The notes under the pieces: model-generated | What the model saw: the letters and a program-made list of their open reading frames with translations, nothing else | What the model was told of the DNA's origin: nothing | Database searches by the model: none | Assembly (NCBI RefSeq): GCF_047511655.1 | Contig: NC_133387.1 | Location: 40,156,853 to 40,220,852 of the forward strand | DNA: 64,000 nt | Direction: 5' to 3' | From: Castor canadensis | Taxonomy: Eukaryota; Chordata; Mammalia; Rodentia; Castoridae | Translations under genes and position numbers: made by a program | In this document: piece after piece, positions 25,063-39,245 of the stretch | Layout: the number at the start of each line of letters is the position of its first letter | How positions within the stretch are numbered: position 1 is the first letter of the stretch

Positions 25063-26342
25063 TACCGCTTCCCCTACTTCAAAGCATCAGGGATAATATA
25101 TAGGGCCTAGATCATTAATTTCAAAATATTTTAACCATAAAATGTTTTCTTTAGAGGAAACATTTTATGGAAACTTAACAAGTAAAGCAAATACATTGCT
25201 GTTTTGGTTGAAGGATATAGAAGTTTTAGCCTCCCAGTATTTCTCCTTTTTCCACTGGCCCTTGTACAGACTCTAGAGAATATCTCCATCTCTACAGAGA
25301 ATACTTTGAACAAAACCACTATTATAAACTATATGCTTCAATAAATATTGTCAGAGTTTCTTATGCAATATGCAAAAAAATTTACTTACAGTTTATGGCT
25401 TGCTCTAACATGTCTTGAGTGGTTTCAAATGCTGTTGTTGACACTGGCAGAATGCCAGACAAGAACTTTATGCTGGAAATAGAATCCTGAATTTCGTTAC
25501 TAAATTACTTAACCAGCAGGGTAGGAATTGAGTCTGAGAGAGTAATGAAATATGATTTTACACTGTTTTGTAAGGAAACAAAAAACAATATTGAGTTAAA
25601 ATATCATAGGAAATTTAAGTAGAAAGTTATAATTCGGACAGCCTATCCATGTTTACATACACTAAGGTTTTTCCCGTAAGATTGTTCACATTGTAAAGGG
25701 AAAATTATCAAATGAAGTTAATAGAGACTATGAATTCCTAAGTTACAAAATTTTTAAATAGTGCAATTTTAAACTTCTGCATAAATTTGTGTAAAGAAAC
25801 TAAAAGTAAACATATACTGAGGGATGTCAAGAACATGTCAAAGAAGCATTAAAATACAGGCAGCATCACCAAAGAAGTTAACTTTTTAGCCAAACTTTGT
25901 TTTTCAATCAGTGTGTTTTACCACTTTACAGAATGTAAATGAATGATGGTTGAGCAAATATGCTGAAAATAGAAGCCAGTGTAACATATTTTAGCTAGTC
26001 ATCCTTCAGTCTCCTGCCCTCTGATTAATCAGCCTCTGACCTATTCTGTAGATTTCCTTATTAGAACTAATTGTTCCAAATACTTGCTATATCAGTATGA
26101 ACATAGAATCAGACATGTTTAGTAAATTCAACCACTTTTTTTTAATAAGGGACAATGACAGATTATTTTTAATCCTCATTCTTTTTAGAATCAATTTGCA
26201 TGTCAAAATTGGCTTTCAAATACTGGGTTTACTTTCAGCCTATCAGATGTTTAGAAAAATGTGTTCAAAAGCCCCATTCAGAGAACACATGCACATCTTC
26301 CAGAAGTGCTACTATAGAACATAATATTTACTGAAACTGTCT

Positions 26343-26436
26343 AGGGGGCTGGCAAAGTGGCTCGAGGTAGAACTCCTGCCTAGCAAGTAGAAGGCCCTAA
26401 GTTCAAGCCCCTCCCAGTACTACTAAAAAAAAAAAA
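26343..26436 (+). mobile_element. ID-like SINE with target-site duplication
   Basis: A young-looking unit (GGGGCTGGCAAAGTGGCTCGAG...AAGTTCAAGCCCC) with a 12-A tail. A 13-bp duplication, GAAACTGTCTAGG at 26333 and GAAATTGTCTAGG at 26443, flanks it with one mismatch. Confidence 0.9.
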
Positions 26437-26964
26437 CCAAAAGAAATTGTCTAGGAAGGTTCTTACAATGCCTACAACATTTGGACATTCTTAATAGTGG
26501 CAAACTGTCCATTGCAATTAAATTTAATGTTTAATTTTTGCAGTGAGATTTCAGTAGAAAATGATACAGATAATCCAAGGTTGTCTTAGAAAAAGAAGTG
26601 ATACAGGAAAAATATAACCTGAGAAGGGCCATTTGAAAATGAGGGATATCTTACAAGGGAATTTAAAGAGCACATCTGACTGAGAACTTCATGCAGAGAT
26701 CCTCTTAAATGACAGAAGATCTCTGTCCATTCTGCTTCCATGTTGAAGCAGTGAAAGATGCCCTTGGGTTCATTACTGTTGGATTTCATAATGCTGTAAT
26801 TACCAGTTTTTATCTTATATATAGCACATTGAAAAAAGCCTGCTTATAATATATACATATGGCAAATTAATATATATTAATCTAGTAAATATATATAGGT
26901 AGATAGATAGATGTAGATATAGATATAAAATCTGGCAAAAGTAAATTTTTATGAAAGTCACCAG

Positions 26965-27247
26965 TTAAGAAAGGAGAATGTTGGAGGGGGTGAATTTAAA
27001 TGTGATATATTTGATATATTGCTAGAACCTTTGTAAATGTAACAGTATACCCCACCCAGCACAACAATAAAGTAAAATGTATTAAAAAAGAAAATTTACT
27101 GTGTAGTAATTTCTTTTTAATTATTTTCAAAGCACTTACAGTCCAGCTACTTTGGAGGCTGAGATGCAGGAGAATCAATAGAGCCAGTGGTTTCATGGCC
27201 AACCTGGATCACACAGTGAGACTCTATCTCAAAAAAAAACAACAACC
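26965..27247 (+). mobile_element. LINE-1 3' tail followed by a B1-like SINE
   Basis: 26965-27090 is the L1 tail block (TGATATATTTGATATATTGC...CCCACCCAGCACAACAATAAAG). 27127-27247 is a + strand B1-like copy (TCCAGCTACTTTGGAGGCTGAG...AGACTCTATCTC, A tail). A short TAGA microsatellite lies just upstream (26895-26925). Confidence 0.7.
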
Positions 27248-29185
27248 AAAACCAAAAATTAATTTCAGCTAGAAGTTGATACAGAAATTTTAAATTGTAC
27301 AAGAGAGTGGTATTTTATTATACCAAGAACTATTGCAAATTGGGTCTTTGGAGGTCTTCGGTTTCTGTTTCATTTGAGGAAACTGATATCCAAAAAGAAT
27401 AAGTAAAATTTCTAGGTCATTAGTAGAAACTGTGCATTGGAGATAGAGTTCTAGTGATTATTGATTTCCAGAGCCATTTTTACTCCACCAACTTTTCAAT
27501 AACTGTTATTCCTATACCTCTGTGTCCCTATAATATGTAGTTAACTCATTTAATCTTTATGTAAACAATAGTAAGAAAATGGTATCATTGTTCTTATTTT
27601 AGTAACTGTTTTTCCATTTCTTTGTGGAAATTACATTGTGATGGTTACATTTAAAACATAACTCAGTTTAGAAAATACTGTCATTTACATATGCATGTTT
27701 ATTCATAGTTGTCAAATTATATTTTCAAATCTTGGATAAATTAATGAAAGAACCATTTCAGATACTTCTCTTTTCTAGGAAAAGTGTTTAGACATTTTTA
27801 AAATGTTTTTAAAGTTCAAGATGAGTTTTAAAACTGTTTAGAAAGAAGAAGCAAAGTAGCATTATGGATTTTATAGAAAAAACTACAATACAGTGAAATC
27901 AATGACTGGACAACATTTCAAAAGGAATTTGTGATGAATTTCAAAGATTCCATGGAAAGTTCATCCTACTTGAAAACAGAAGTATTGTTGCCAGAATTTA
28001 GACTTAATCAATGACTGTTGGTTTCATATATAAAAATCTTCTTGATGTAAAAATTGTTTTTCCAAGATTGATGTATTTTTAACTATGCGATTATATATAA
28101 TACAAGAACTTAATCAAAGCTAAGGGTTCAGCCTCTGTAAGTTAATATGCTAGCCAAAGTACAAGAAGAAAGCTGGACAGGTTCTCTTGATCTTCAGCCT
28201 TCAAAGAACCAGGATTCTGTTCTTAATTATTTGCATTCCCTTTCTTTTATTTTTCTAATGTGCATTTATAAATTTTAAAGGAAATTATTTTAATATAAAT
28301 TAAAATAGAATATTCTAAAGTTGAAATAATTCATATATTTATTGTTGCTTTACTCTCTGAACATTAAGTCTACAGGCTTGGGACCAACAAAATCCACTAT
28401 TTTCCGTCATTGTTATTTGCTGCTACATAGAGCCATATGGAGTTATTCTTTTATTCAATTTTCTGCCTCCTATTTGCTCCTCTTTTTTCTACTGTTTTTG
28501 GAATGGGGAATAGTTGCATACAATAAGAAATTTGCCTAACAAAAAATACTGTCCTAGTCGTTCTTTTTTTCTTTGGTTCTTTTAAATCATTGGGACAAAT
28601 TAAAGTGAAGCACAAAGACATTGTTGTACTGACTATTGAGAATTAATTTGTGAATAGGATTTTTCCTCTACAGATAATTCTCAAAATATAGGATATAAGA
28701 CCCTTTCAGAGTCTCTTCTAGGGAAAAATATTTTCACAATAATAAGTTGTCATTTGCCCGCTTTCACAGTCATTCTTTCATGCACATAGAGTGGAGTGTT
28801 TCAGACACTGCCTGGTGGGTGATGTTGCAAAAGCAACATTAGAATCCACTGGTCTTTTGTGATGCTAGACATCAAAGAAAATTCAAAACATATAAAACAA
28901 GGCCTCACTTTTTGCAACCCTTTTTTAAATCTAGTAATTTTCATTTAATGAGTCATGTATAGTAATATATGACAGTTTGTTCTATAAATGAATTAATAAC
29001 ATTTTTTAAACTTTTCCATTTTAACTTCAAATACCATAAGTACCGATGGATGCAACCCCATAGATAAAAGCTCTATAAAGCCCTCCTCCTGACACCAAAA
29101 AGTTAAGGACCCAATACTCTGCATGATCTTTTTTATTCTCAAATATTTGAGTTTTTGTATTTTATTTTCAGTTTACTTTTTATAA

Positions 29186-29470
<285 letters not shown>

Positions 29471-29689
29471 TGAAAATGAGCATTTAGTTAACCAATATTA
29501 ATGTGACCACTACCATGTTTATCTTTATTTTCTTTGTTCTGTTCCTTCTTTGTCATCTAAACAGTCATAATCTGGAACTATGCTATAATGAAATCATTGC
29601 AGTGATCTACTCCAGTAGATTACAAAGATTTCCAGATAGCTGTAGTATTTGACCTTTGCATTTTGCTTGACTAAGGATGACTATATGTA

Positions 29690-29800
29690 TATACGTGTGT
29701 GTATATATATATTATATAGTATGCATATATATCAGTGCATCTGTTCCTGAAATGTACCATGTTGTAGAGTGGATTAGAGATTTATCACACACACACACTT
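29690..29800. repeat. TA/TG and CA microsatellites
   Basis: Alternating TG/TA at about 29690-29732 and a short (CA)n at 29786-29799. Confidence 0.8.
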
Positions 29801-29894
29801 GCATGCTCACTGCTATAGTCTTAACACCAGGAAAAAAACCTAGTACATTAGGTACTTTTCAATAAAAGAATGAAATCTTACTTTAGGTTTGAAT

Positions 29895-30040
29895 ATCTCA
29901 AACACCATTTTCTACTCTGAGTCTGTTTTCTTATGTATAGAATGGGGTTCTCAAGAATGTTTTCTTGAGAAAAAGTATTTAAAACATGTACCATAATACC
30001 TGCTACATAGTGAATGCTAAAGAAATGTTTAATATTATCC
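29895..30040 (+). repeat. MIR-like SINE
   Basis: GTTTTCTTATGTATAGAATGGGG and CTGCTACATAGTGAATGCTAAAG-AAATGTTTAATATTA match the order of the MIR 3' half (family: ...TAAAATGGGG...CACATAGTAGG...). Diverged. Confidence 0.55.
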
Positions 30041-31329
30041 TTGAAAAGATCCTGCATGAAGCTTCAACTTTTATCTGAATCTTTAATTATATATCATTTT
30101 GACTACCATGACTGTTTAGGTTAAATCTGTCTGAGTAACATTAAGGAATAAGAAAAGGCTAAAACCATTACTGTTCTCTCTACTTCCTTAAAAACAAATA
30201 TTTGCTCTACTGTTCTTAGCTTATTACTGAAGTGAACTCCTGTGAAATCAGAGCTATAATTTCAAAGTACAAGTGGCTTTGTACATGAATTCTTCCCCTG
30301 CACCTTTCCTTTAACATACACTAGAGATATTTTTTAGGGTCTGCTAATACGTGATGGCCATTTTTAAATACTAAGGCTTAAATATATTTTTGAATAATAA
30401 ATTTTAGTTTTATAGACAGAATTTTCAACTGTGTAGTCATTAAGGAAGATGAAAGAACAGCTATATTGAAGTTCAGCAGAAGAAACAGATTTTAATAATT
30501 CCAGAACTCTGTAACTAATTTGAAAACAAAGTGAAGACACACTATCCCAGCCAGAAGAACAGACTAGATTTATTCACATCCCCCTTGCCTAAAACAACCA
30601 AAAAGTGGTTAAGAGATCTGATATATTTTATATCATGCTAGACATCAGGTAATGAAATAGTGATTCTGAGAGATGGAAAACACATGTGATGAGCCCTATA
30701 ACTGCACTAATGTATTACATTAAGAGAGTTTCCAGGTGAGGGGATCCCAAGCAAAGGTCAGCTGGTTCCTGAGTTGTGGAGGTGGAATGGCACTCTGAGA
30801 GTCTTAGGAGATTAAAGTAGGTACAGTTTGTAGGATGAGTACCAAAAATTAGAAACCTGCAAAAAAGGAAAATTCAAAAGCCTAAAAAAGATCCTTCTTG
30901 AGTACTGCTTGCAGAGTATATGAGAAAATTGCATAAAACTGGAAAAACTGCTAACTGAAAGAATTAGAAGTTCCAGTGCCCAGCACTCACACAGGGTGGA
31001 AATAGTACCTGTTCCCATCAGCCATACTGCATTGGATGGAGTACACAGAAGGGTCATGCCCCAGTAGTGGAGAGTAATAAGCCTTAGGCTGAACACTATT
31101 ATAGCCTCTCCTAACAAATTTTAAAAGATCCAAAAAGAACAGATTGTCACTAGGTATCTTAACTACATCCTAGGATAAAGCTCAAGAATATTTATAGCAA
31201 TCCACAGCCATCTAGTACTCAAAGGAGTAAAGCAGTAAACTATTGTGTATCACTTTCCCAAGTAGAAGGGCCAGATGATTATGTGACCAGCTTCTCTACC
31301 CAACTGACAAGGGTAAGAGAATAAGTTAA

Positions 31330-32130
31330 TAGCACATAACTTTGTTAATTAAAACTATTGCTATCTGACATAACCTATTTGGGTCACAGTTTTAGTGGTT
31401 TCAATCCACAATTGACTCCATTGCTTTTGGGCCTGCGCCAAGGCCACACACAGTGGTGAGAGTACATAGCAGAGCACTAATTTTATAGTTAGGAGGCAAA
31501 AGAGAGAGGAAGGGGCTGAGTCCCAGAATTTCTTTCCATGGCACACCACCAGTGACCTGAAGACCTCCTGTTAGGCTTGACTTAGTGCCACCCTAAGAAG
31601 TATGCATTTATCACCCACCACATAGACCATTGGGGAACGTTATGATAAATCTGTAACACTTTCTTATTCAGTGTCCTTCCTGTGGAGTTTTAATATTCAG
31701 GAAATTACGGAATGTTTATTCCTTTAGTTTGTAGTACTGCTCTCGGTCATTTAACACATGTCAATTAAATTTAATACATAGTTTGTTTGAAGCCAGATAC
31801 TAACTCTGTAATAGAATAGGTTTATTTTGGCTCAGAGTTTCAGAGGTTTCAGTCCAAGGTTGGCTGGCTCTATTACTTTTGGACCTGAGGAAAGGCAGAA
31901 TATCATGGCAGAAGAGGCAGCTTGGTAGCAGAGCAAGGGACTTGGGAAAACATGTACCTTTCATGGGCATGTCCCCAGTGTCCTACTGTATCCTTGAATA
32001 ATGGATTAGTGTGTTATGAAGATAGAACCCTCCTGATCCAATCACCTTTTACCTCTGAATGTTGCTCCATCTGGGAGCAAGCCTTCAACACATGAGCCCC
32101 TGGGGACATTGTAGATCCAAACTATAACAA
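31330..32130 (-). repeat. Two old LTR-like (MaLR-type) remnants
   Basis: Both 31330-31620 and 31796-32130 contain, in antisense, a TTGGGTCACAG/TTTTGGCTCAGAG-TTT-CAG phrase, a CATGGCAGAAG or accession-like middle and a final CAACACATGAG...GGGGACAT...ATCCAAACTATA. This order recalls MaLR LTRs. The two copies may be from one family; the name is uncertain. Confidence 0.4.
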
Positions 32131-32571
32131 TTACCCTCTTTGACTTCTCTGATTCATCCTTATTTCATGGCATCTGGTTTTAAAATTGTTTTTATATTAG
32201 CCTCTTTTCAATGACTATGAATGTTAAAGTGAATGTAAATATGACTAAGCTTTGAAATAAATCATTCCTAAAAACTCTTATCCAAATTAAATTTCATATA
32301 AGCCCATGATTTTTAAATATATGCTATAAAATACTTATTTGAAGTTGTTAGAAAAACCATTATGCACATGTGCATTTGTGTATTAAATGATGACTAAAAA
32401 ATGTCAGGGCTTGGTTACTCAGATTTTTTTTATTGTAAGTTTTGACTAAGTCTATACAGACTTAACTTGGTAGGGAAAGGTACATAATCAAAGCTGGAAT
32501 AATATAGAAATACTATGAACTCTGAAATGTTTGGTGTAATATCTATGCACTAAGGTGGGAATAATCTTGAA

Positions 32572-33355
<784 letters not shown>

Positions 33356-36000
33356 TATAAAAGCAAGGGCCCTTCAGTCTAGACTCCAAACATAATTGCT
33401 TACACTAATCAGAAATACTAACATGAACTCAGTACTTAAAACCTGGTTTGCATAGAAGAAATGCACAGGTTTACAGAGTTTGCTATTTTTTTCTACTTCT
33501 GGATTTTAAAATTTATTCTTATATAGAAAGCTTAAAGTTTCATGCAGAGTGAGTTCTGTCATAGCAGAAATCACTGTACTTTAGCATTTCGCACTAAGAT
33601 ATAGAAAGGTACCTTTTTTCTCTTTAGTGCTATTGTGAAAAATGAAGCGTAATTTGCTATATATTTTCCTTTCTTCAGTTGTTCAATGTTGACTTTAAAC
33701 CATTGCAGTGAGAAACTTTAAGATACGTAGAAAGCTGTAGATTGCACTTTGATGACTCACAAGTTAAAAATGACACAGAGATAGGTTGGTTTAGTTGTTT
33801 TGTGATGCACTTATGTTTTCCTTTCTTCTAACTAAATTGTTACCTGTTACAGAAAGACATTTTCTATTCAGTTTCATCTGATGATCCATTATATCCTGAG
33901 CTTTTTGAAATTGGTGATAACTCTATCTTTTTTCTTCTATTAAGCTCATTTGGCAGCACCAGACATCGGGAGAGTGATTCCCCCAAAGTATGTATTCTAT
34001 TTTCATTAGCATAATACAGTAAACACCGTTGCCAAAGTAGTATTTTTATAACTTTCTTGTTGTTTTAGGCCTTGGTGTTAGACTATATATTTATCTGTGA
34101 GAGTTCACTTTTACTTTTTTTTAAAATTTAGGTTTCATTTACAGAACTTTCTATTTAAGCAAGGAACAATACTCAATTCTGACTAAAAATACTTTAGAGA
34201 AAGGGTTTGCACTTGTAAGAAAGTTTATGTTCTATTGAGACCACCATTCCAACTTTCCATTAAGGAGGTGCTGCACTACAGGTTTGGAATTATATTAAAA
34301 ATGTAAAATTAACCCTCTACTGGTAATCTCAGAAAATGGTTCCTAATTTCTTTGTTAACCCTACCAGAAAATTTTCTTTGAAGAAGATATCATTAGTTGG
34401 CTGTGGGAATTCTCCCTTTCCACATTGATAAATGCCTTTCTGTGTTTCTGAATCAGAAGCAAATGATTAAGGAGAAATATAGTCCAAACAAGACAAGTTT
34501 AAACAGCTAACAACATTTAGTACATACTGTCTTGTCAGCCAGCAATTGTCATGTAAACTATCATTTTTAAGAGTGCCACTGTGTGGATTTTTTTTCAAGT
34601 GGTTATTACATTAAAATTACCTCATACTGAGGTTTTTGCACTGAATATCACAGTTTCAGATTTCATGGTTAGTATTGTGTGTGTGTGTGTGTATTTTTAA
34701 AGAAAATTTGCATTTTCGATAGTTGATCCTCAATTTCATAAACTGCACTTCTTTACTCTGGTAAAACTGAGGTTTTTGTGCTTATTGTGAATTACTATAG
34801 TTACAGGTCAGATTTTATTTAGGAGTACAAAACTTATCCTTTGAGATATAAATCATTGTGTGTACCCAGTATTTCAAAGTAAATTTCACATGCTAAATTA
34901 ATGAAAATAACAAGATTGTAATTAACCTAAAAAAAGGTCAGTTGACTAAATGCAATAAATAATTGTTGCTCAAATATGCCATATGTAACCTGAAATTTTT
35001 CACTTACTTTCAATAGCATATAATTCCTTAATAATTAGGATTGACTTTTCTTTTAGTTAAGTACTGCAGCATTGTGTTTTATAGCTCCCACAAAAGAGAA
35101 AAGGAAAAAAAATTAAGAAGTATTGTGTTCAGAGTAATATAGAACTGTATTCTGGTAGTACCCTTTTTTTCATACCGTTTGTTTTGCTTGGTTTTGCTAA
35201 ATCCAGTCCTGAGAGCAAAGAAAATAATACACCAAATGAAAATGCTTTGAAAGTAAATGGAAAACAGTGCTTTTGAAAGGCTGGTCAGAGTTTGACCTTT
35301 GAGACAGCTTTTGTGTTACATCTAAAATGTTGGTGCTATAAATTCATCTGATTGTTTACAGATGTTGATTCTGCTTATACTCCAAAATGTGCATGATGTA
35401 TTTTAAGTAGTACTTTAAAGAAGAATCTCTTTATAAAGCTTAATACCACTTAGTATAAATTTGTTTGAATTTATATCATTTGTTACTGTAAATTCAGTTT
35501 ATTCAGATTAAGTTGGCACAGGATTTAAACCAAGTCATATTCCACCAAGGCCAATTCAGAGTATAAATGTGGAAACGTAACCAGTCATTGTGGTGTGGCA
35601 CCAGATTACATATATGTTACAACAAATGACATTAATAGGGCCTTCCAATACTGTATGGGTACTCTTCAGAATTATTTCATTTTGATATAAGGAAGTTAAG
35701 GGACCTCCCATCATGTTCACAGCAATTTCTCCAAAATAATTTGGTGTTTTAGAAACAAATGATAATCATGTGGCTGGATTCTTCAGGATCATGAACAGAT
35801 CATGTGGTTTTACTATAGTTGCCAAGTGGTGGGAAGTAGAGTACCTGAAAATGTATGTTTGTGTTTGTTGTATTTTTTCACATTTTGTGAGCAAAGCACA
35901 TTTATTAAAAATTTTAAATTTTCTAATATTCTTTGTATATTATTTATAAACTGAAACCTTTTAGGTTTTTTTTTTATCTCACTAAATAATTTCAGAATTG
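33356..36000 (+). other. BMT2: Probable BMT2 3' untranslated region
   Basis: The DNA after the stop has no SINE or LINE-1 that I can recognise until about 36 kb, in sharp contrast to the introns, which fits a long constrained 3' UTR. It is AT-rich with many T runs and ATTTA/TTTTA motifs. An AATAAA lies at 34954-34959, preceded by TGC and followed by TTGTTGCT, and is the first full-consensus poly(A) signal I noticed. A (GT)9-like run lies at 34676-34692. The true 3' end cannot be set from sequence alone; an alternative distal signal is listed at 38516. Confidence 0.6.
34954..34959 (+). terminator. BMT2: Candidate BMT2 proximal poly(A) signal AATAAA
   Basis: This is a consensus hexamer 1.6 kb after the stop codon in the repeat-poor 3' UTR candidate. 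Use is not demonstrated; AATAAA is frequent by chance in AT-rich DNA. Confidence 0.35.
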
Positions 36001-36039
36001 GAAAACAATTTAGAATTTGACCTTTAGAATTTCCATCTA

Positions 36040-36150
36040 GGTTTTATCTAGTCAAATCCCTTAATTTCATAAATTCATTCACTGAGATTCAGAGACTTCA
36101 AATGACTTCTCTGTTTTTGTGCATTGTCATGCTGTTAATGGCAGATAATA
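36040..36150 (-). repeat. MIR-like SINE
   Basis: CCCTTAATTTCATAAATTCATTCACTGAGATTCAGAGACTTCAAATGACTT follows the reverse complement of the MIR core. Its presence is why I end the confident 3' UTR near 36 kb. Confidence 0.5.
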
Positions 36151-36342
36151 GCATAAATTCTACCTGGTCATATGGCAACCATATGTAATTAACTTTCAAA
36201 AAACATGAACTATGACAATAGATAATATAGTTGAGTATATCTGTTAGGATAGCATTCAGTTTTCTTTAATTCTGTAAACAAATGTTTGTATTCTACCTTG
36301 TGTAACATGCTGAGGAGACAGCAGGCATTTGGGGGGATCACA

Positions 36343-36357
36343 GCCCCCCCCCCCCCG
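36343..36357. repeat. Poly-C run
   Basis: About 14 C in a row, next to a G hexamer at 36331-36336 on the same strand; this may also be an assembly trouble spot. Confidence 0.9.
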
Positions 36358-38487
36358 CTTCCATGGAGCTCACAATGTAGTGGAATAGACAAGAGTTCCT
36401 TGAAAAATATCTTCCATCTAGGAATGATCATCTACTGATCCTACAGGTTTGCCTGCTCTTAAAATCCTTAATTTGTTCCCTAGTAATGGTACAGGAGGTG
36501 AAAAAACAAAAAAAAAGAAAAAACGCATACACACAAAAAACTTTAGCAAATTACAAACACATTGTGGATAAAAGGGATGTATCATTCACCCCGTTCAGAA
36601 AAGTGCAAGCTAAATATACATTCTCTGATTGTAAAAAAGATGGGGAAAAGTACAATGAAGCTTGTGCTCCATTTGCCACCCTTTTGTGAGCACAGTACAA
36701 TGGCAGGATTCCTCTGCAGCAGGTCAGCAGAATGTAGACTTATTTATGTAGCTCAGTGGTAAGAGAATGTGCTTTAATGTGTACAAGGCCCTGGGTTCAA
36801 TTCCAGCACCTCACACACATACACACTTTCTTCTTAGTGTTACAAATTCTTACATAACAAAGGTAGAAAACTAATTCTTTTACTACTCAAATAATACAGA
36901 GGCTTATTATAAGGAGTGCTTGTATACAATAAATTTATTCCTCCCAGTAAAATTAATTGTAGTAACATCCAGTTCAAATAAAAAAAATTATATTCATGAT
37001 GCACTGTGAACACAAAGCTCTCCAAGAATATTAGTGGTGGCCTTTACTACACAGTACCAAAGAACACTCATGGTACTATAGCTAACAATTGCATTAATCT
37101 TAAGGATCTCAAAATTTTATTAAAGGAGAGAAGAACTGGGTTTTTAAAATCCCCATTTGTGTCTCATTGGAGAAATGCAAATGTCAATGGATGGAAAGTT
37201 TTTTATTTACCTTAAACTTTGCTTTGAATGTATGTTTTATCCTAAATTTGATGTGCTCAGAATCTCAGTAGTTTGATGTGCATCTATTTTTATATGAGAT
37301 TCTTGTTGTATTTAGTACTGTTGAGTAGTTACTTGTATTCAATATAAGCAGTGTTTTAACTTATTTTGAACTTTATTTTTAACCATGGTACCTTTGCTAA
37401 GTTTTTAGAAAGCTATTCCAGTTTTTGTAATTTAAAATATCACAAGTCTAAATCACATCTTAGTGTTTGTTGTTCTTAGTAATCAAAAATTATTTTTACA
37501 TCGTACATCTTAATAATTTCTATTAGTGGGCCCAAAATTGGTCATGGCCAATATTAGTTTATTTCTCCCTCAAATTCCTGTTCTTTAACATCTGTTTAGA
37601 TGAGTTTCAGAGACAAGCTAAAATGTGATAGGATGATAAAGTCAGCAAAAAACAATTATAGTTTCCAAACTGCCACAGTCCTTTTCACTAGAAACCAAGC
37701 GATACTAGTTTTCCAAAGCCAGACCAGGATGAAATAATTCCTGGAAATAAAGTAAACAGATGAATGCTGGAAAGAAGAGAGAAAGGTAGGCAAGCTAAAC
37801 CCTTGGAGACTGGCTGCAGGTGAAAAAAAAAATTCTCAGCAAACAGACTTGAGACCAAAAAAAGAGAAAAAAAAAGCCTAACAACTTACCTATAGAAGGA
37901 AGTTTATATTTTCTGACCCCGCTGACCCAACAGCACAGATAAAGTAAAAGAGAGCAGGTTGCTGAGGAAACAGAGTAGGAAGCTAGGAATTTGAAAGAAG
38001 ATACATTTTGATAGGGAGGAAATGTGGTGGTCTGGAACATTTGTAACCATAGGCATCAAAGTAGGTACCCTGTGGGACTGGAGAAGGGGACATACAAAAT
38101 GGTAGTTAGGATGTTGGTTTTGCTTATGGCTGACTACCCACTGAATAACTTAATTTCATACCTTAAAAAGTTCACACAAGTCCTTTATAATAAAATGAAT
38201 AACAAAGACTTTCCTCCCTAAAATTTCACAAGTGTAAAAAGGCTGTATTTTTATGTCATTGGTGAAGAAGTGTCAGTATAGAAAGGTGGATAATAATACT
38301 TCTGTGCATTCATTTTATTCCTCAGTGTGAAGCATGAAATTCCAAAGAACCCAAGCACAGGTCTTGCGACACATCATTTTAGATAGTATGCAGTATTCTT
38401 AGAACCTATACTTAGAATTGCTTTTCAGTAATGATTTTTCACTTACTTACTAGGCCTTGTGATCTGCTTTTCTAACTGAAGGCTATT

Positions 38488-38521
38488 GTCACCACATATT
38501 AGTGTGTGGTGACAAAATAAA
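38488..38521 (+). terminator. Perfect 9-bp hairpin followed by AATAAA
   Basis: GTCACCACA (38488-38496) and TGTGGTGAC (38505-38513) pair exactly around an 8-nt loop; AATAAA begins two bases later, at 38516. The region after it has T/G-rich segments. It could be a distal poly(A) signal of BMT2, or coincidence. Confidence 0.4.
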
Positions 38522-38829
38522 GCAAAATTGTCTCCACCATTAGATCAGTACTGATTTATTATTATTGCACTATTTGTAGTTGAGGCATTTGTGTTGCACT
38601 ATTACACTGAATTAAGTACTCTAAGAAATGGACAATCTATTCTTTTCAGGAACAGACAATGTAAGAAAAAATACACCAGCATTAGTACAAAGCAAAAACT
38701 GCAACATTGAAAAACATTCTTGATTGCATTCGCTGATGGTGCGTATCAATGAAATGTGTTCACTTAACCTTCCTGATACACTGTTCATAACTTACCTAAA
38801 TGCAAGTTGAAGATGGGAATCCCTCGTCA

Positions 38830-39245
38830 TGGAAGGGCAAAGGTAAGCATTGTGGTCCCTGTATTTCTCCATCTCAGTCTCCTGGCACTCTCTCCATCAT
38901 CCTTTATGTTAAAGTCCTGGGGGAAAATACGCATGCCCATCTTTTGGAGTAGCTCGTCCCTATGCCTAGAATTTCTACCTCTTACATTTAATTTGCATGG
39001 CTTACTCTTTTTTTTGTTATTCAGCTCTCAATTTAAATGACACTTCTCAGGGAGAACTTCCTAGTCCACATAATTTAGTCTTTTCCAAATCACCATAAAG
39101 TGTCTGCATAGTTCCAAATATCTAAAATTTATCTTTTTCTGGTTTGTCTATATATACAGGCAAAGCCCTCTATCCTGTCTTTATCCTTGGCTAACAAAAG
39201 TACATTGCACAAGCAGCAGATGATCAATAAATATTTGTATATGAA
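38830..39245 (+). repeat. L2 LINE 3' end
   Basis: The phrases CTCAATTTAAATGACACTTCTCAGGGAGAACTTCC and, at the end, GCAAAGCCCTCTATCC...GATCAATAAATATTTGTATATGAAT follow the L2 consensus in order. This explains the 77-codon open frame at 38807. Confidence 0.7.

Larger units (their letters stand above)
36151..38829. other. Sequence downstream of BMT2 without recognisable gene
   Basis: Apart from a + strand ID-like SINE at 36740-36825 (TGTAGCTCAGTGGTAAGAG...GGTTCAATTCC) and A-rich runs at 36505-36540 and 37830-37875, I recognise nothing. AATAAA hexamers occur at 38189 and 38516. It may be distal 3' UTR of BMT2 or intergenic. Open frames of 60-80 codons here have no resemblance to known proteins. 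Confidence 0.6.
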
